In this document: piece by piece, positions 23,119-31,322 of the stretch
Layout: each line of letters begins with the position of its first letter
Position numbering within the stretch: the first letter of the stretch is position 1
Origin: Streptomyces sp. AC1-42W
GTDB taxonomy: Bacteria; Actinomycetota; Actinomycetes; Streptomycetales; Streptomycetaceae
Direction: 5' to 3'
DNA: 64,000 nucleotides
Assembly (NCBI RefSeq): GCF_003248355.1
Contig: NZ_QKWY01000001.1
Location: 1,694,001-1,758,000, forward strand
Made by a program: the position numbers and the translations under genes
The notes under the pieces: model-generated
The model's database searches: none
What the model saw: only the letters and a program-made list of their open reading frames with translations
What the model was told of the DNA's origin: nothing

Positions 23119-24591
23119 ATGACCGCGACCACAGAAACGACGGCCTCACGCTCCGTCACCAGTAGAACACCCGGCACCGACAAGACCCCCGGCCGACTGC
23201 TCGCCGTGGTGCTGACGGCCCAGTTCATGGCCATGCTCGACATCTTCATCGTGAACGTCGCCGCCCCGACGATCCGCACCGAACTCGACGCGTCCGGGGC
23301 CCAACTGCAGCTCGTGGTGGCCGGTTACACCATCGCGTACGCCGTCCTCCTCGTCGCGGGCGCACGGCTCGGCGGTCTGCTCGGCCACGGCCGCGCCCAT
23401 CTCGCCGGACTCGCGGTCTTCACCGCGGCCTCGCTCGCCTGCGGGCTGGCCGCGGGCTCGGGGCAGCTGATCGCGTTCCGGGTGATCCAGGGGGCGGGCG
23501 CCGCGGTGATGATCCCGCAGGTGCTCAGCCTGATCCAGCAGCACTTCACCGGCCCTGCGCGGGTCCGCGCGATCGGCGCCTACAGCGCCGTGCTGGCCAC
23601 CGGGGCCGCCGCCGGGCAGGTGGTGGGCGGGGTGCTGGTGAGCGTCGATCTGTTCGGCGCGGGCTGGCGCCCGGTCTTCCTGGTCAATGTGCCGATCGGG
23701 CTGGTCCTGCTGGTGCTCGGCGCCCGCTTCCTGCCCCGTGAACCGCGCACCGCGCGGGCCCGGCGCGAGGCGCGGGCGCGCGGCTTCGACCCGGTGGGCC
23801 TGGCCGTGCTGGCCGTGGGCGTCACCCTGCTCACCGTTCCGCTGGTGCTCGGCCAGGAACTGGGCTGGCCCGCCTGGACGTGGAGCTGCCTGCTCGCCTG
23901 CGTGCTGGTCCTCGCCGGTTTCGTGGCGTACGAGACGCGGCTCGCCGCCCGGGGCGGTGCGCCCCTGATCGCGCCGCGGGTGCTCCGGCTGCCGGGCATC
24001 GCCGTGGCGTCGGTGCGCATCCTGCTGGTGATGGCGGTCAACGCGGGCTTCCTGTTCACGCTGACCCTGCACCTCCAGGGCGGCCTCGGGTACTCGGCGC
24101 TGCGCGCCGGGCTGATGTGCGTGCCGACCGCGGTGGCCTTCGGGGTCGCCGGGCTGACCTGGCGGCGGTGGCCGGCCCGGCTGCGAAGGGGCCTGGTGCC
24201 CGGTGGTTTCGCGCTGGTGGCGGTCGGGAACGCGCTGATCGGCCTCGCGCTGCGGGACGGCTCCGGCGGGGGCGTGACGCTGTACACGGGTTTCGTGCTG
24301 CTGGGGACGGGTATGGCTCTCGCGTTCAGCCCCAACCTCGCGGGCGCCCTGGCGGACGTACGGCCGCAGGACGCCGCCGACGCCAGCGGTGTGCTGGTGA
24401 CCGTGACCCAGCTCGGTCAGGTCATCGGCGTCGCCACGATCGGCACCCTCTACCTCAACCGCCTCGGTACGCCGGGACCGCAGGGTTCGGGGCACGCGCT
24501 ATGGGTCTGCGAACTGGCCCTGGCGGGTGCCGCGTGCGCGGGCGCGGCGGCGGGGCTCGTACGGCGGCGGACGGTGACTCGCGCGGGCTGA
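23119..24591 (+). CDS. MFS drug efflux transporter, DHA2 (14-helix) type
   Basis: A 490-residue membrane transporter. Motifs seen: LDIFIVNVAAPTI in helix 1 (motif D1 of the DHA2 group), ARLGGLLGHGRAHLAG after helix 2 (a motif-A variant), RVIQGAGAAVMIPQ (motif B) and AVLATGAAAGQVVGGVL (motif C, antiporter signature). About 14 hydrophobic segments fit a proton-driven drug or metabolite exporter in the cytoplasmic membrane. ATG 23119 has GGAG four bases before it. The regulator/efflux pair lies between two identical tRNA genes and looks like an inserted accessory cassette. Confidence 0.9.
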   Translation: MTATTETTASRSVTSRTPGTDKTPGRLLAVVLTAQFMAMLDIFIVNVAAPTIRTELDASGAQLQLVVAGYTIAYAVLLVAGARLGGLLGHGRAHLAGLAVFTAASLACGLAAGSGQLIAFRVIQGAGAAVMIPQVLSLIQQHFTGPARVRAIGAYSAVLATGAAAGQVVGGVLVSVDLFGAGWRPVFLVNVPIGLVLLVLGARFLPREPRTARARREARARGFDPVGLAVLAVGVTLLTVPLVLGQELGWPAWTWSCLLACVLVLAGFVAYETRLAARGGAPLIAPRVLRLPGIAVASVRILLVMAVNAGFLFTLTLHLQGGLGYSALRAGLMCVPTAVAFGVAGLTWRRWPARLRRGLVPGGFALVAVGNALIGLALRDGSGGGVTLYTGFVLLGTGMALAFSPNLAGALADVRPQDAADASGVLVTVTQLGQVIGVATIGTLYLNRLGTPGPQGSGHALWVCELALAGAACAGAAAGLVRRRTVTRAG

Positions 24592-24727
24592 CCCCCTTTT
24601 TGCGAGGTCATGGCAGAATCGGACCGCCGGAGGGGGCGACGGACCGAACGGGAGGGTGTGCGCAATGCCTGGGAGCCGCCACGAGGTTCCGAAGCCGCCT
24701 TTCGTCCGCCGGGGCCGGAGCTGAACC

Positions 24728-24961
24728 ATGGGTGCTCACAGGCGGAAGTGCGACTGGTGCGGCAGTGGTACGCCCATCGTCAGGGACATGGACCCGGTCA
24801 ACGCGGACTACCAGTACTGGTGCGAGGAATGCGCGCGGGCGCTCGTCATAAAGGGCGACCCCATCGAGACCTACCGGGAGCTGGAGGGGGAGCCGATCTA
24901 CGGCCGGCTCCTGGAGGAGCACTGCACCCTCAAACGCTTCTACTCCTTCGCCACGGCCTGA
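24728..24961 (+). CDS. Small protein with paired CxxC motifs
   Basis: A 77-residue protein beginning MGAHRRKCDWCGSGTPIV and containing CDWC (8-11) and WCEEC (CEEC at about 33-36), an arrangement able to bind zinc. The rest is acidic/aromatic (ETYRELEGEPIYGRLLEEHC). ATG 24728 follows GGAG. It has no recognised name. Its place just before tRNA-Ala and leuS may be the ancestral arrangement, interrupted by the efflux pair. A role in RNA or protein binding is a guess from the zinc-ribbon-like spacing. Confidence 0.7.
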   Translation: MGAHRRKCDWCGSGTPIVRDMDPVNADYQYWCEECARALVIKGDPIETYRELEGEPIYGRLLEEHCTLKRFYSFATA

Positions 24962-25009
24962 CCGCTTCCCCTTCCGGGCCGGGTGAAAACCGGACGGACC
25001 GGAATCGAT

Positions 25010-25039
25010 TTGGTGGACGGCCGGGAGGACCGGTACTGT
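25010..25039 (+). promoter_or_regulatory. Likely promoter of the second tRNA-Ala gene
   Basis: TTGGTG (25010-25015), 18 bases, TACTGT (25034-25039). The tRNA begins 37 bases downstream. Confidence 0.5.
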
Positions 25040-25075
25040 TCTCGATGTCGCCAGGGAGACCGGGCGGCAAAGCGA

Positions 25076-25148
<73 letters not shown>

Positions 25149-25158
25149 CAGTGAAGTG

Positions 25159-25197
25159 GGAACGGCGGGTCGTCCGAATCGGATGGCCCGCCGTTCC
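25159..25197 (+). terminator. Hairpin after tRNA-Ala copy 2
   Basis: GGAACGGCGGG (25159-25169) pairs perfectly with CCCGCCGTTCC (25187-25197); the inner TCCG/CGGA adds a top stem. No T tract is seen. Confidence 0.7.
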
Positions 25198-25252
25198 GCG
25201 TGTACGGGCTCGGTTCCCGGCCACTGGCCAGGGGTGAACCGGCTCCGTGCGG

Positions 25253-25258
25253 TACCCT
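25253..25258 (+). promoter_or_regulatory. -10 box of the leuS leader transcript
   Basis: TACCCT stands 6 bases before the ATG of the leader peptide, so transcription would start at that ATG (leaderless leader peptide). No convincing -35 box is seen. Confidence 0.5.
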
Positions 25259-25264
25259 GACGCC

Positions 25265-25303
25265 ATGCGTGCCGTAGCCCTTCTGCTTAGCGAGCCGCGC
25301 TGA
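25265..25303 (+). CDS. leuS leader peptide MRAVALLLSEPR
   Basis: A 12-codon frame with three consecutive leucine codons (CTT CTG CTT at 25280-25288). CTT is uncommon in high-GC genes. It ends in TGA at the foot of a stem and is followed by an intrinsic terminator 45 bases later and then by leuS. This is the layout of classical transcription attenuation: the ribosome stalls at Leu codons when charged tRNA-Leu is scarce. Attenuators of leuS were predicted in some Streptomyces by comparative work, as I recall. Confidence 0.8.
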   Translation: MRAVALLLSEPR

Positions 25304-25343
25304 CCAGTCCCGACCGGTGAGAACGCCTGGTCGGCATCAGCGC
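25297..25343 (+). promoter_or_regulatory. Leader stem competing with the terminator fold
   Basis: GCGCTGA (25297-25303, including the leader stop) pairs with TCAGCGC (25337-25343), and CCAG (25304-25307) pairs with CTGG (25327-25330) inside it. An alternative pairing, ACGCC (25323-25327) with GGCGT (25344-25348), would reach into the base of the terminator. Which fold forms would depend on the ribosome position on the leader peptide. Confidence 0.6.
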
Positions 25344-25347
25344 GGCG

Positions 25348-25372
25348 TCCCCTCCTGTGCGAGGGGATTTTT
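25348..25372 (+). terminator. Attenuator terminator upstream of leuS
   Basis: TCCCCTC (25348-25354) and GAGGGGA (25361-25367) form a stem with loop CTGTGC, followed at once by TTTTT (25368-25372). It lies 70 bases before the leuS start. Confidence 0.85.
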
Positions 25373-25441
25373 CGTTTCCCAAGGACATGCGTCCGTGGAC
25401 GTGGATGCCGGCAGATGACGACCAATGGAGCTTTGAGGATC

Positions 25442-28315
25442 ATGAGCGAGACGAATTCCGCAGCCGACTCTGCTGCGCCGCACCGCTACACGGCAGCGAT
25501 GGCCGCCGACATCGAGGCACGCTGGCAGGACTTCTGGGACGCCGAGGGCACGTACGAGGCACCCAACCCGACCGGTGACCTGGCGGGCGACCCCGAGCTG
25601 GCCGCCAAGCCCAAGCGGTTCATCATGGACATGTTCCCCTACCCCTCGGGTGCGGGGCTGCACGTCGGCCACCCGCTGGGATACATCGCCACCGACGTCT
25701 TCGCCCGCCACCAGCGGATGACCGGGCACAACGTCCTGCACACCCTGGGCTTCGACGCCTTCGGCCTGCCCGCCGAGCAGTACGCCGTGCAGACGGGCAC
25801 ACATCCGCGGATCTCCACCGAGGCCAACATCGGGAACATGAAGGCGCAGCTGCGCCGGCTGGGCCTGGGCCACGACAAGCGCCGCTCGTTCGCCACGATC
25901 GAGTCCGAGTACTACAAGTGGACCCAGTGGATCTTCCTGCAGATCTTCAACGCCTGGTACGACACCGAGACGGACCGGGCCCGGCCGATCGCCGAACTGG
26001 TCGCCCAGTTCGAGAGCGGCGAGCGCGCGACGCCGGACGGCCGTGACTGGAGCGCCCTGAGCGCCGCCGAGCGCGCCGACGTCCTGGGCGGGTACCGCCT
26101 GGCCTACGCCTCCGACGCGCCGGTCAACTGGTCGCCCGGCCTGGGCACCGTCCTGGCCAACGAGGAGGTCACCGCCGACGGCCGCTCCGAGCGCGGCAAC
26201 TTCCCCGTCTTCAAGGCCAAGCTGCGCCAGTGGAACATGCGCATCACCGCCTACGCCGACCGGCTGCTGAACGACCTGGACGGGCTGGACTGGCCCGAGG
26301 CGATCAAGCTGCAGCAGCGCAACTGGATCGGCCGCTCCGAGGGCGCGCGCGTCGACTTCCCGGTGGACGGGGCGGGCAGCGTCACCGTCTTCACCACCCG
26401 CCAGGACACGCTGTTCGGCGCCACCTACATGGTGCTGGCGCCGGAGCACGAGCTGGTCGAGCGGATCATCCCCGCCGCCTGGCCCGAGGGCACCCACCCG
26501 GTCTGGACGGGCGGCCACGCCTCCCCGGCCGAGGCGGTCACCGCGTACCGCAAGCAGGCGGCGGCCAAGTCCGACGTCGAGCGGCAGGCCGAGGCCAAGG
26601 ACAAGACCGGCGTCTTCACCGGCGCGTACGCCACCAACCCGGTCAGCGGCGAGCAGATCCCCGTCTTCATCGCCGACTACGTGCTGATGGGTTACGGCAC
26701 CGGCGCGATCATGGCCGTACCGGCGCACGACGCCCGTGACTTCGCCTTCGCGCGCGCCTTCGAGCTGCCGGTGCGCTGTGTCGTCGAGCCGTCCGACGAC
26801 CGCGGCACCGACGCCTCCACGTGGGAGGACGCCTTCGCCTCGTACGACGCGAAGCTGGTCAACTCCGCCAACGACGAGATCTCGCTGAACGGCCTGGGCG
26901 TCACCGACGCCAAGGCCCGCATCACCGAGTGGCTGAAGGAGCGCGGCGTCGGCGAGGGCACCGTCAACTTCCGGCTGCGCGACTGGCTGTTCAGCCGCCA
27001 GCGCTACTGGGGCGAGCCCTTCCCGATCGTGTACGACGAGGAGGGCATCGCACACCCGCTGCCCGAGTCGATGCTGCCGCTGGAGCTGCCCGAGGTCGAC
27101 GACTACTCGCCGCGCACCTTCGACCCGGACGACGCCGACACCCAGCCCGAGACCCCGCTGTCCCGCAACGCGGACTGGGTCCACGTCACGCTGGACCTGG
27201 GCGACGGCTCCGGTCCGCGGAAGTACCGCCGCGAGACCAACACCATGCCCAACTGGGCCGGCTCCTGCTGGTACGAGCTGCGCTACCTGGACCCGAACAA
27301 CTCCGAGAAGCTGGTCGACCCGGCGATCGAGGAGTACTGGATGGGCCCGCGCGAGGGGCAGCCCACCGGGGGCGTGGACCTGTACGTGGGCGGTGCCGAG
27401 CACGCCGTACTGCACCTGCTGTACGCCCGCTTCTGGTCCAAGGTGCTGCACGACCTGGGCCACATCTCCTCCGCCGAGCCGTTCCACAAGCTGTTCAACC
27501 AGGGCATGATCCAGGCGTTCGTCTACCGGGACAGCCGCGGCATCGCGGTCCCGGCCGCCGAGGTCGAGGAGCGCGACGGGGCGTACTACCACCAGGGCGA
27601 GAAGGTCTCCCGCGTCCTGGGCAAGATGGGCAAGTCCCTGAAGAACGCCGTCACGCCCGACGAGATCTGCGCCGAGTTCGGCGCGGACACGCTGCGTCTG
27701 TACGAGATGGCGATGGGCCCGCTGGACGTCTCGCGCCCCTGGGACACGCGCGCGGTCGTCGGCCAGTACCGGCTGCTGCAGCGGCTGTGGCGCAACATCG
27801 TCGACGAGGAGACCGGCCAGGTCACCGTCGTGGACAGCGAGCCCGGCGAGGACACGCTGCGCGCCCTGCACAAGGCGATCGACGGCGTCGGCGGCGACAT
27901 GGCCGGCATGCGGTTCAACACGGCGATCGCCAAGGTCACCGAGCTGAACAACCACCTGACCAAGGCGGGCGGCCCGCTGCCCCGCTCGGTCGCCGAGGCC
28001 CTGGTGCTGCTGGTGGCGCCGCTGGCCCCGCACATCGCCGAGGAGCTGTGGCACCGCCTGGGCCACACGGAGTCCGTCGTGCACCAGGACTTCCCGGTGG
28101 CCGACCCGGCGTACGTCGTGGACGAGACCGTCACCTGCGTCGTGCAGGTGAAGGGCAAGGTCAAGGCGCGCCTGGAGATCTCCCCGTCGATCACGGACGC
28201 CGACCTGGAGGCGCAGGCCCTGGCCGACCCGGCGGTCGTCGCCGCGCTGGGCGGGGCCGGCATCCGCAAGGTGATCGTCCGCGCCCCGAAGCTGGTCAAC
28301 ATCGTTCCCGCCTAG
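25442..28315 (+). CDS. leuS: Leucyl-tRNA synthetase
   Basis: A 957-residue class I synthetase. It has [18 protein letters not shown] with HVGH at 74-77 (HIGH motif), a CP1 editing domain containing [19 protein letters not shown] and [15 protein letters not shown], and KMGKS at 728-732 in place of KMSKS, a variant also seen in other actinobacterial LeuRS. The tRNA-binding C-terminal region ends in [15 protein letters not shown] 25442 ([10 protein letters not shown]) is chosen because GAGG lies just before it; another in-frame ATG lies 27 bases upstream. Expression is probably set by the leucine attenuator at 25265-25372. Confidence 0.97.
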   Translation: MSETNSAADSAAPHRYTAAMAADIEARWQDFWDAEGTYEAPNPTGDLAGDPELAAKPKRFIMDMFPYPSGAGLHVGHPLGYIATDVFARHQRMTGHNVLHTLGFDAFGLPAEQYAVQTGTHPRISTEANIGNMKAQLRRLGLGHDKRRSFATIESEYYKWTQWIFLQIFNAWYDTETDRARPIAELVAQFESGERATPDGRDWSALSAAERADVLGGYRLAYASDAPVNWSPGLGTVLANEEVTADGRSERGNFPVFKAKLRQWNMRITAYADRLLNDLDGLDWPEAIKLQQRNWIGRSEGARVDFPVDGAGSVTVFTTRQDTLFGATYMVLAPEHELVERIIPAAWPEGTHPVWTGGHASPAEAVTAYRKQAAAKSDVERQAEAKDKTGVFTGAYATNPVSGEQIPVFIADYVLMGYGTGAIMAVPAHDARDFAFARAFELPVRCVVEPSDDRGTDASTWEDAFASYDAKLVNSANDEISLNGLGVTDAKARITEWLKERGVGEGTVNFRLRDWLFSRQRYWGEPFPIVYDEEGIAHPLPESMLPLELPEVDDYSPRTFDPDDADTQPETPLSRNADWVHVTLDLGDGSGPRKYRRETNTMPNWAGSCWYELRYLDPNNSEKLVDPAIEEYWMGPREGQPTGGVDLYVGGAEHAVLHLLYARFWSKVLHDLGHISSAEPFHKLFNQGMIQAFVYRDSRGIAVPAAEVEERDGAYYHQGEKVSRVLGKMGKSLKNAVTPDEICAEFGADTLRLYEMAMGPLDVSRPWDTRAVVGQYRLLQRLWRNIVDEETGQVTVVDSEPGEDTLRALHKAIDGVGGDMAGMRFNTAIAKVTELNNHLTKAGGPLPRSVAEALVLLVAPLAPHIAEELWHRLGHTESVVHQDFPVADPAYVVDETVTCVVQVKGKVKARLEISPSITDADLEAQALADPAVVAALGGAGIRKVIVRAPKLVNIVPA

Positions 28316-28343
28316 GACTTTCTGCGGGTGAGGGCTTTCCCCT

Positions 28344-28386
28344 ACGGGCAGGTTGGGGGTTCCATCGGAACCCGCGGCCTGCCCGT
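28344..28386 (+). terminator. Compound hairpin after leuS
   Basis: The outer stem ACGGGCAGG (28344-28352) / CCTGCCCGT (28378-28386) encloses GGGTTCC/GGAACCC (28357-28373). It is followed by TTCCGTTT. Confidence 0.75.
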
Positions 28387-28451
28387 TCCGTTTACGGTGG
28401 AGGGGACCGGCGCACGGGTGCCGGAGGCCGTCACACCACCGAGGGGCGCTC

Positions 28452-29159
28452 ATGGAAGCCGTGATCCTGATCCTGGGGCTGCTCGTCGTCGCCTTCATGG
28501 CCCTCGGCGTCTACGCGACGGTCAAGGTCGTCGGCGCGGCCAGGCGCGGCGTGGACCGGACGATCACACAGGCCCGCCGCACGGTGGAGGACACCACCCT
28601 GCGGGCGAAGAGCTACGGACAGCTGGGCGTCGGCGGCGAACTGGCGCAGCTGCGCCTCTCGCTGCGTACGTCGATGCGCGCCACACAGGACGCGCTCCAG
28701 GCCGGTGTGGCCGAGGACGCGTCGCTCGCCGAGTCCCTCAGCCTGTTCGACCGGCTGAGCGTCCACGGCCACGAACTGGACGCCGAGCTCAAGGCGCTGG
28801 AGCACGAGCCCGACAAGGCGACGGTGACCTCCCGGCTGCCCGGCCTCAAGGAGCGCACCGCACAGGTCACCCGCTCCGCCGACGCGCTGCGCTGGGCCGC
28901 CAGGGACCGGGCCCGCAAGTTCGCGGACGACGACCTGTCCACGCTGAACGCCCAGATCGACCTGGAGGCCGGCGCCCTGCGCCACTGGGCCACCACGGCG
29001 CATGAGCCCGAGGCGGCGCCGACACCGGAGCCGGAAGCGGCGCCCGCGCCCGGTGAGCGCGACCGGCAGGCGCCGCCGGAGGCCCTCACGGCCCGGGACC
29101 CCCGGCAGAACACCACCTACCCCTGGCAGAAGAGGGCCAGGCCCGAGACCTCCAACTGA
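28452..29159 (+). CDS. Membrane-anchored coiled-coil protein of unknown function
   Basis: A 235-residue protein. An N-terminal membrane helix (MEAVILILGLLVVAFMALGV, about 3-25) is followed by a helical, heptad-like region rich in Ala, Arg, Leu and Glu (ARRGVDRTITQARRTVEDTT to about 180) and a Pro/Glu-rich tail ending TTYPWQKRARPETSN. The layout suggests a helix-anchored cytoplasmic coiled coil. ATG 28452 has GAGGGG five bases before it. It lies between leuS and degV and has no recognisable catalytic motif. Confidence 0.75.
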   Translation: MEAVILILGLLVVAFMALGVYATVKVVGAARRGVDRTITQARRTVEDTTLRAKSYGQLGVGGELAQLRLSLRTSMRATQDALQAGVAEDASLAESLSLFDRLSVHGHELDAELKALEHEPDKATVTSRLPGLKERTAQVTRSADALRWAARDRARKFADDDLSTLNAQIDLEAGALRHWATTAHEPEAAPTPEPEAAPAPGERDRQAPPEALTARDPRQNTTYPWQKRARPETSN

Positions 29160-29211
29160 CCGCCGGCGCAGGACGCGCGGGGGCGGAATGCCGACGGCCC
29201 GCCCCTGCGGG

Positions 29212-29217
29212 TAACCT
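29212..29217 (+). promoter_or_regulatory. -10 box of a leaderless degV promoter
   Basis: TAACCT, 7 bases before ATG 29225, with no Shine-Dalgarno sequence between. Confidence 0.5.
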
Positions 29218-29224
29218 CCCGCTC

Positions 29225-30070
29225 ATGTCCCGCCATGTCGCGATCGTCACCGATTCAACGGCCTACCTGCCACCCGACGCGATGCGGCGGCACGGCATCA
29301 CCGCGGTACCGCTCACCGTGGTCCTCGGCGACCAGGCCCTGGAGGAGGGCACCGAAATCTCGGCGCGCTCCCTGGCCCTGGCCCTCCAGAAGCGGCGCCC
29401 CGTGACGACCTCCCGGCCCAGCCCCGAGGTCTTCGCCGCCACCTACCGGGCCGCGGCCGAGGCCGGTGCGAGCGGCATCGTCTCGCTCCACCTGTCCGCG
29501 GAGTTCTCCGGTACGTACGACGCGGCGCTGCTCGCCGCGAAGGACGCCCCGGTGCCGGTGCGGGTGGTGGACACCGGGATGGTCGCGATGGCCCTCGGCT
29601 TCTGCGCCCTGTCGGCCGCCGAGACGGCGGAGACGGGCGGAAGCCTGGACGAGGCGGTCGCGGCGGCCGAGAAGCGCGCCTCGGGAACCTCCGCCTACTT
29701 CTACGTGGACACCCTGGACTATCTGCGCAGGGGCGGCCGGATCGGCGCGGCACAGGCCCTCCTCGGATCGGCCCTCGCGGTCAAGCCGCTGCTCCAGCTG
29801 GACGGCGGCCGGATCGAACTGCTGGAGAAGGTGCGGACGGCCTCGAAGGCCATCGCCCGGCTGGAGGAGATCGTCGCCGAGCACGCGGGCGACGGCAGCG
29901 TGGACATCGCGGTGCATCACCTGTCGGCCCCGGAGCGGGCGGAACGTCTCGCCGAGCGGCTGCGGGAGCGCGTGCCGGGGCTGGTGGACCTGCATGTCAG
30001 CGAGGTGGGCGCGGTGATCGGCGCCCACACGGGACCGGGGCTGCTGGGCGCGGTGGTCTCGCCGCGCTGA
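29225..30070 (+). CDS. DegV family fatty-acid-binding protein
   Basis: A 281-residue DegV/EDD-fold protein. Seen: VAIVTDSTAYLPPDAMRRHGITAVPLTV at the start, TSRPSPEVFAATYR, the HLSAEFSGTYDAALLAA segment, and YFYVDTLDYLRRGGRIGAAQALLGSALAVKPLL, the classic DegV lipid-binding signature. Relatives bind fatty acids and act with fatty acid kinase; no FakA-type kinase is in this window. The gene stands alone between a coiled-coil membrane protein and comEA. Confidence 0.9.
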   Translation: MSRHVAIVTDSTAYLPPDAMRRHGITAVPLTVVLGDQALEEGTEISARSLALALQKRRPVTTSRPSPEVFAATYRAAAEAGASGIVSLHLSAEFSGTYDAALLAAKDAPVPVRVVDTGMVAMALGFCALSAAETAETGGSLDEAVAAAEKRASGTSAYFYVDTLDYLRRGGRIGAAQALLGSALAVKPLLQLDGGRIELLEKVRTASKAIARLEEIVAEHAGDGSVDIAVHHLSAPERAERLAERLRERVPGLVDLHVSEVGAVIGAHTGPGLLGAVVSPR

Positions 30071-30158
30071 TACGGCGGGGAGGGGGCGCGGCCGGGGCGG
30101 CCCGGTGCGGCCCGGTGCGGATTCCGGCGGAGGTCGATCACCCTCCGGAGTGGGGGAG

Positions 30159-30167
30159 TTATCCACA
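30159..30167 (+). promoter_or_regulatory. Perfect DnaA-box-like 9-mer upstream of comEA
   Basis: TTATCCACA lies 69 bases before the comEA start in an otherwise GC-rich gap. It is identical to the box at 17390-17398 on the other strand. Confidence 0.45.
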
Positions 30168-30223
30168 TTCGGTCGGCCGTCCACCGAAATCGGGTGCGCT
30201 CAGCGGGATTTGGCGTGACGGCC

Positions 30224-30229
30224 TAGCGT
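30224..30229 (+). promoter_or_regulatory. -10 box of a leaderless comEA promoter
   Basis: TAGCGT, 7 bases before ATG 30237. Confidence 0.5.
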
Positions 30230-30236
30230 CGCCCGT

Positions 30237-31322
30237 ATGGCTTCCCGATCACATCGTGCAACCAGCGGACCCGGCGGACCGGGTGCCGGCCCCGGACGCG
30301 ACCCGGCCTCCGACGGCCGCTTCCGCGCGACGGCGCGCCCGGGAACGGGCCGGAGGCGGCGGACCACGGACCGCGCCGAAGCGGTGGCGGCGGCCCGCAG
30401 CCGGGCCGATGCGCTCATGGCGGGCGGCTACGGCGGGCGCGTCGCGCGCCCGGGGGCGGGGCCGGAGTCCTGGGCCGGGGATGCGGGAACGGTGCCGGCC
30501 GAGCCGGTGTCCGATCCGGGCGGGCTTCCGGGGCCGGCCCCGGCCGGGGAACCCGCCCCGCCCCCTGCGCCGGCTCCGGCCGCTGCTTCGGCCGGGGCTC
30601 CCGTGGGGCGGTGGGCGGCGGCCGCGTTCGCGGTGCGGGAGCGGCTGCCGATGTGGGTGCAGCTCCGATGCGGCCTCGAACCGAAGACCCTCGCCGCGCT
30701 CGCCGTGGTCCTGGTGGCCGCCGCCGTGTTCGCCGGGATGCACTTCCGGTCGGCCCGGCCCGAGGGCGTACGGGCTCCGGAGACGGTCGGCGAGGCGGTG
30801 CACGCCCCGGACCCGGAGGAGGCGGAGCCGACCCCGGACGGCGGCGCGGGGCGGCCCGAGCCGGCGCCCGGTGCCGCGCCCGTCGCCGGGCCGGGCGGCC
30901 CGATCGTGGTGGACGTGAGCGGGAAGGTGCGCAGCCCGGGGCTGCGCCGGCTGCCCTCCGGATCACGGGTGGACGACGCGCTGAAGGCGGCGGGCGGGGC
31001 GCGGCCCGGTACGGATCTGGCGGGGCTCAACCGGGCGCGGGTGCTCGTGGACGGCGAACAGATCGTGGTCGGCGCCCCTCCGGCCCCCGCCGCGGGCGCC
31101 ACCGGCCCCGCGTCCGCCGGGGGCGCCACCGGACCGGTGAGCCTGAACACCGCGACGGCCGAGCAGTTGGAGGGGCTTCCGGGCGTCGGCCCCGTCCTCG
31201 CCCAACACATCCTCGACTACCGCACCCAGCACGGCGGCTTCCGGTCCGTCGACGAACTCCGCGAAGTGACGGGGATCGGTGCGCGCCGATTCGCGGACCT
31301 GCACCCGCTGGTGCGGCCATGA
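30237..31322 (+). CDS. comEA: ComEA-type helix-hairpin-helix DNA-binding membrane protein
   Basis: A 361-residue protein. The long N-terminal part (1 to about 145) is Arg/Gly/Pro/Ala-rich and disordered. A membrane helix follows at about 150-170 (TLAALAVVLVAAAVFAGMHF), then an SLBB domain at about 221-265 (IVVDVSGKVRSPGLRRLPSG) and a C-terminal helix-hairpin-helix domain at about 302-360 (SLNTATAEQLEGLPGVGPVL). ComEA binds DNA outside the membrane and passes it to the ComEC channel. The stop overlaps the comEC ATG. The N-terminal extension is much longer than in Bacillus ComEA. Confidence 0.9.
   Translation: MASRSHRATSGPGGPGAGPGRDPASDGRFRATARPGTGRRRRTTDRAEAVAAARSRADALMAGGYGGRVARPGAGPESWAGDAGTVPAEPVSDPGGLPGPAPAGEPAPPPAPAPAAASAGAPVGRWAAAAFAVRERLPMWVQLRCGLEPKTLAALAVVLVAAAVFAGMHFRSARPEGVRAPETVGEAVHAPDPEEAEPTPDGGAGRPEPAPGAAPVAGPGGPIVVDVSGKVRSPGLRRLPSGSRVDDALKAAGGARPGTDLAGLNRARVLVDGEQIVVGAPPAPAAGATGPASAGGATGPVSLNTATAEQLEGLPGVGPVLAQHILDYRTQHGGFRSVDELREVTGIGARRFADLHPLVRP

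Noticed and set aside
30159..30167. A replication origin at the DnaA-box-like site
   Set aside because: A single box with no cluster, and no dnaA or dnaN nearby.
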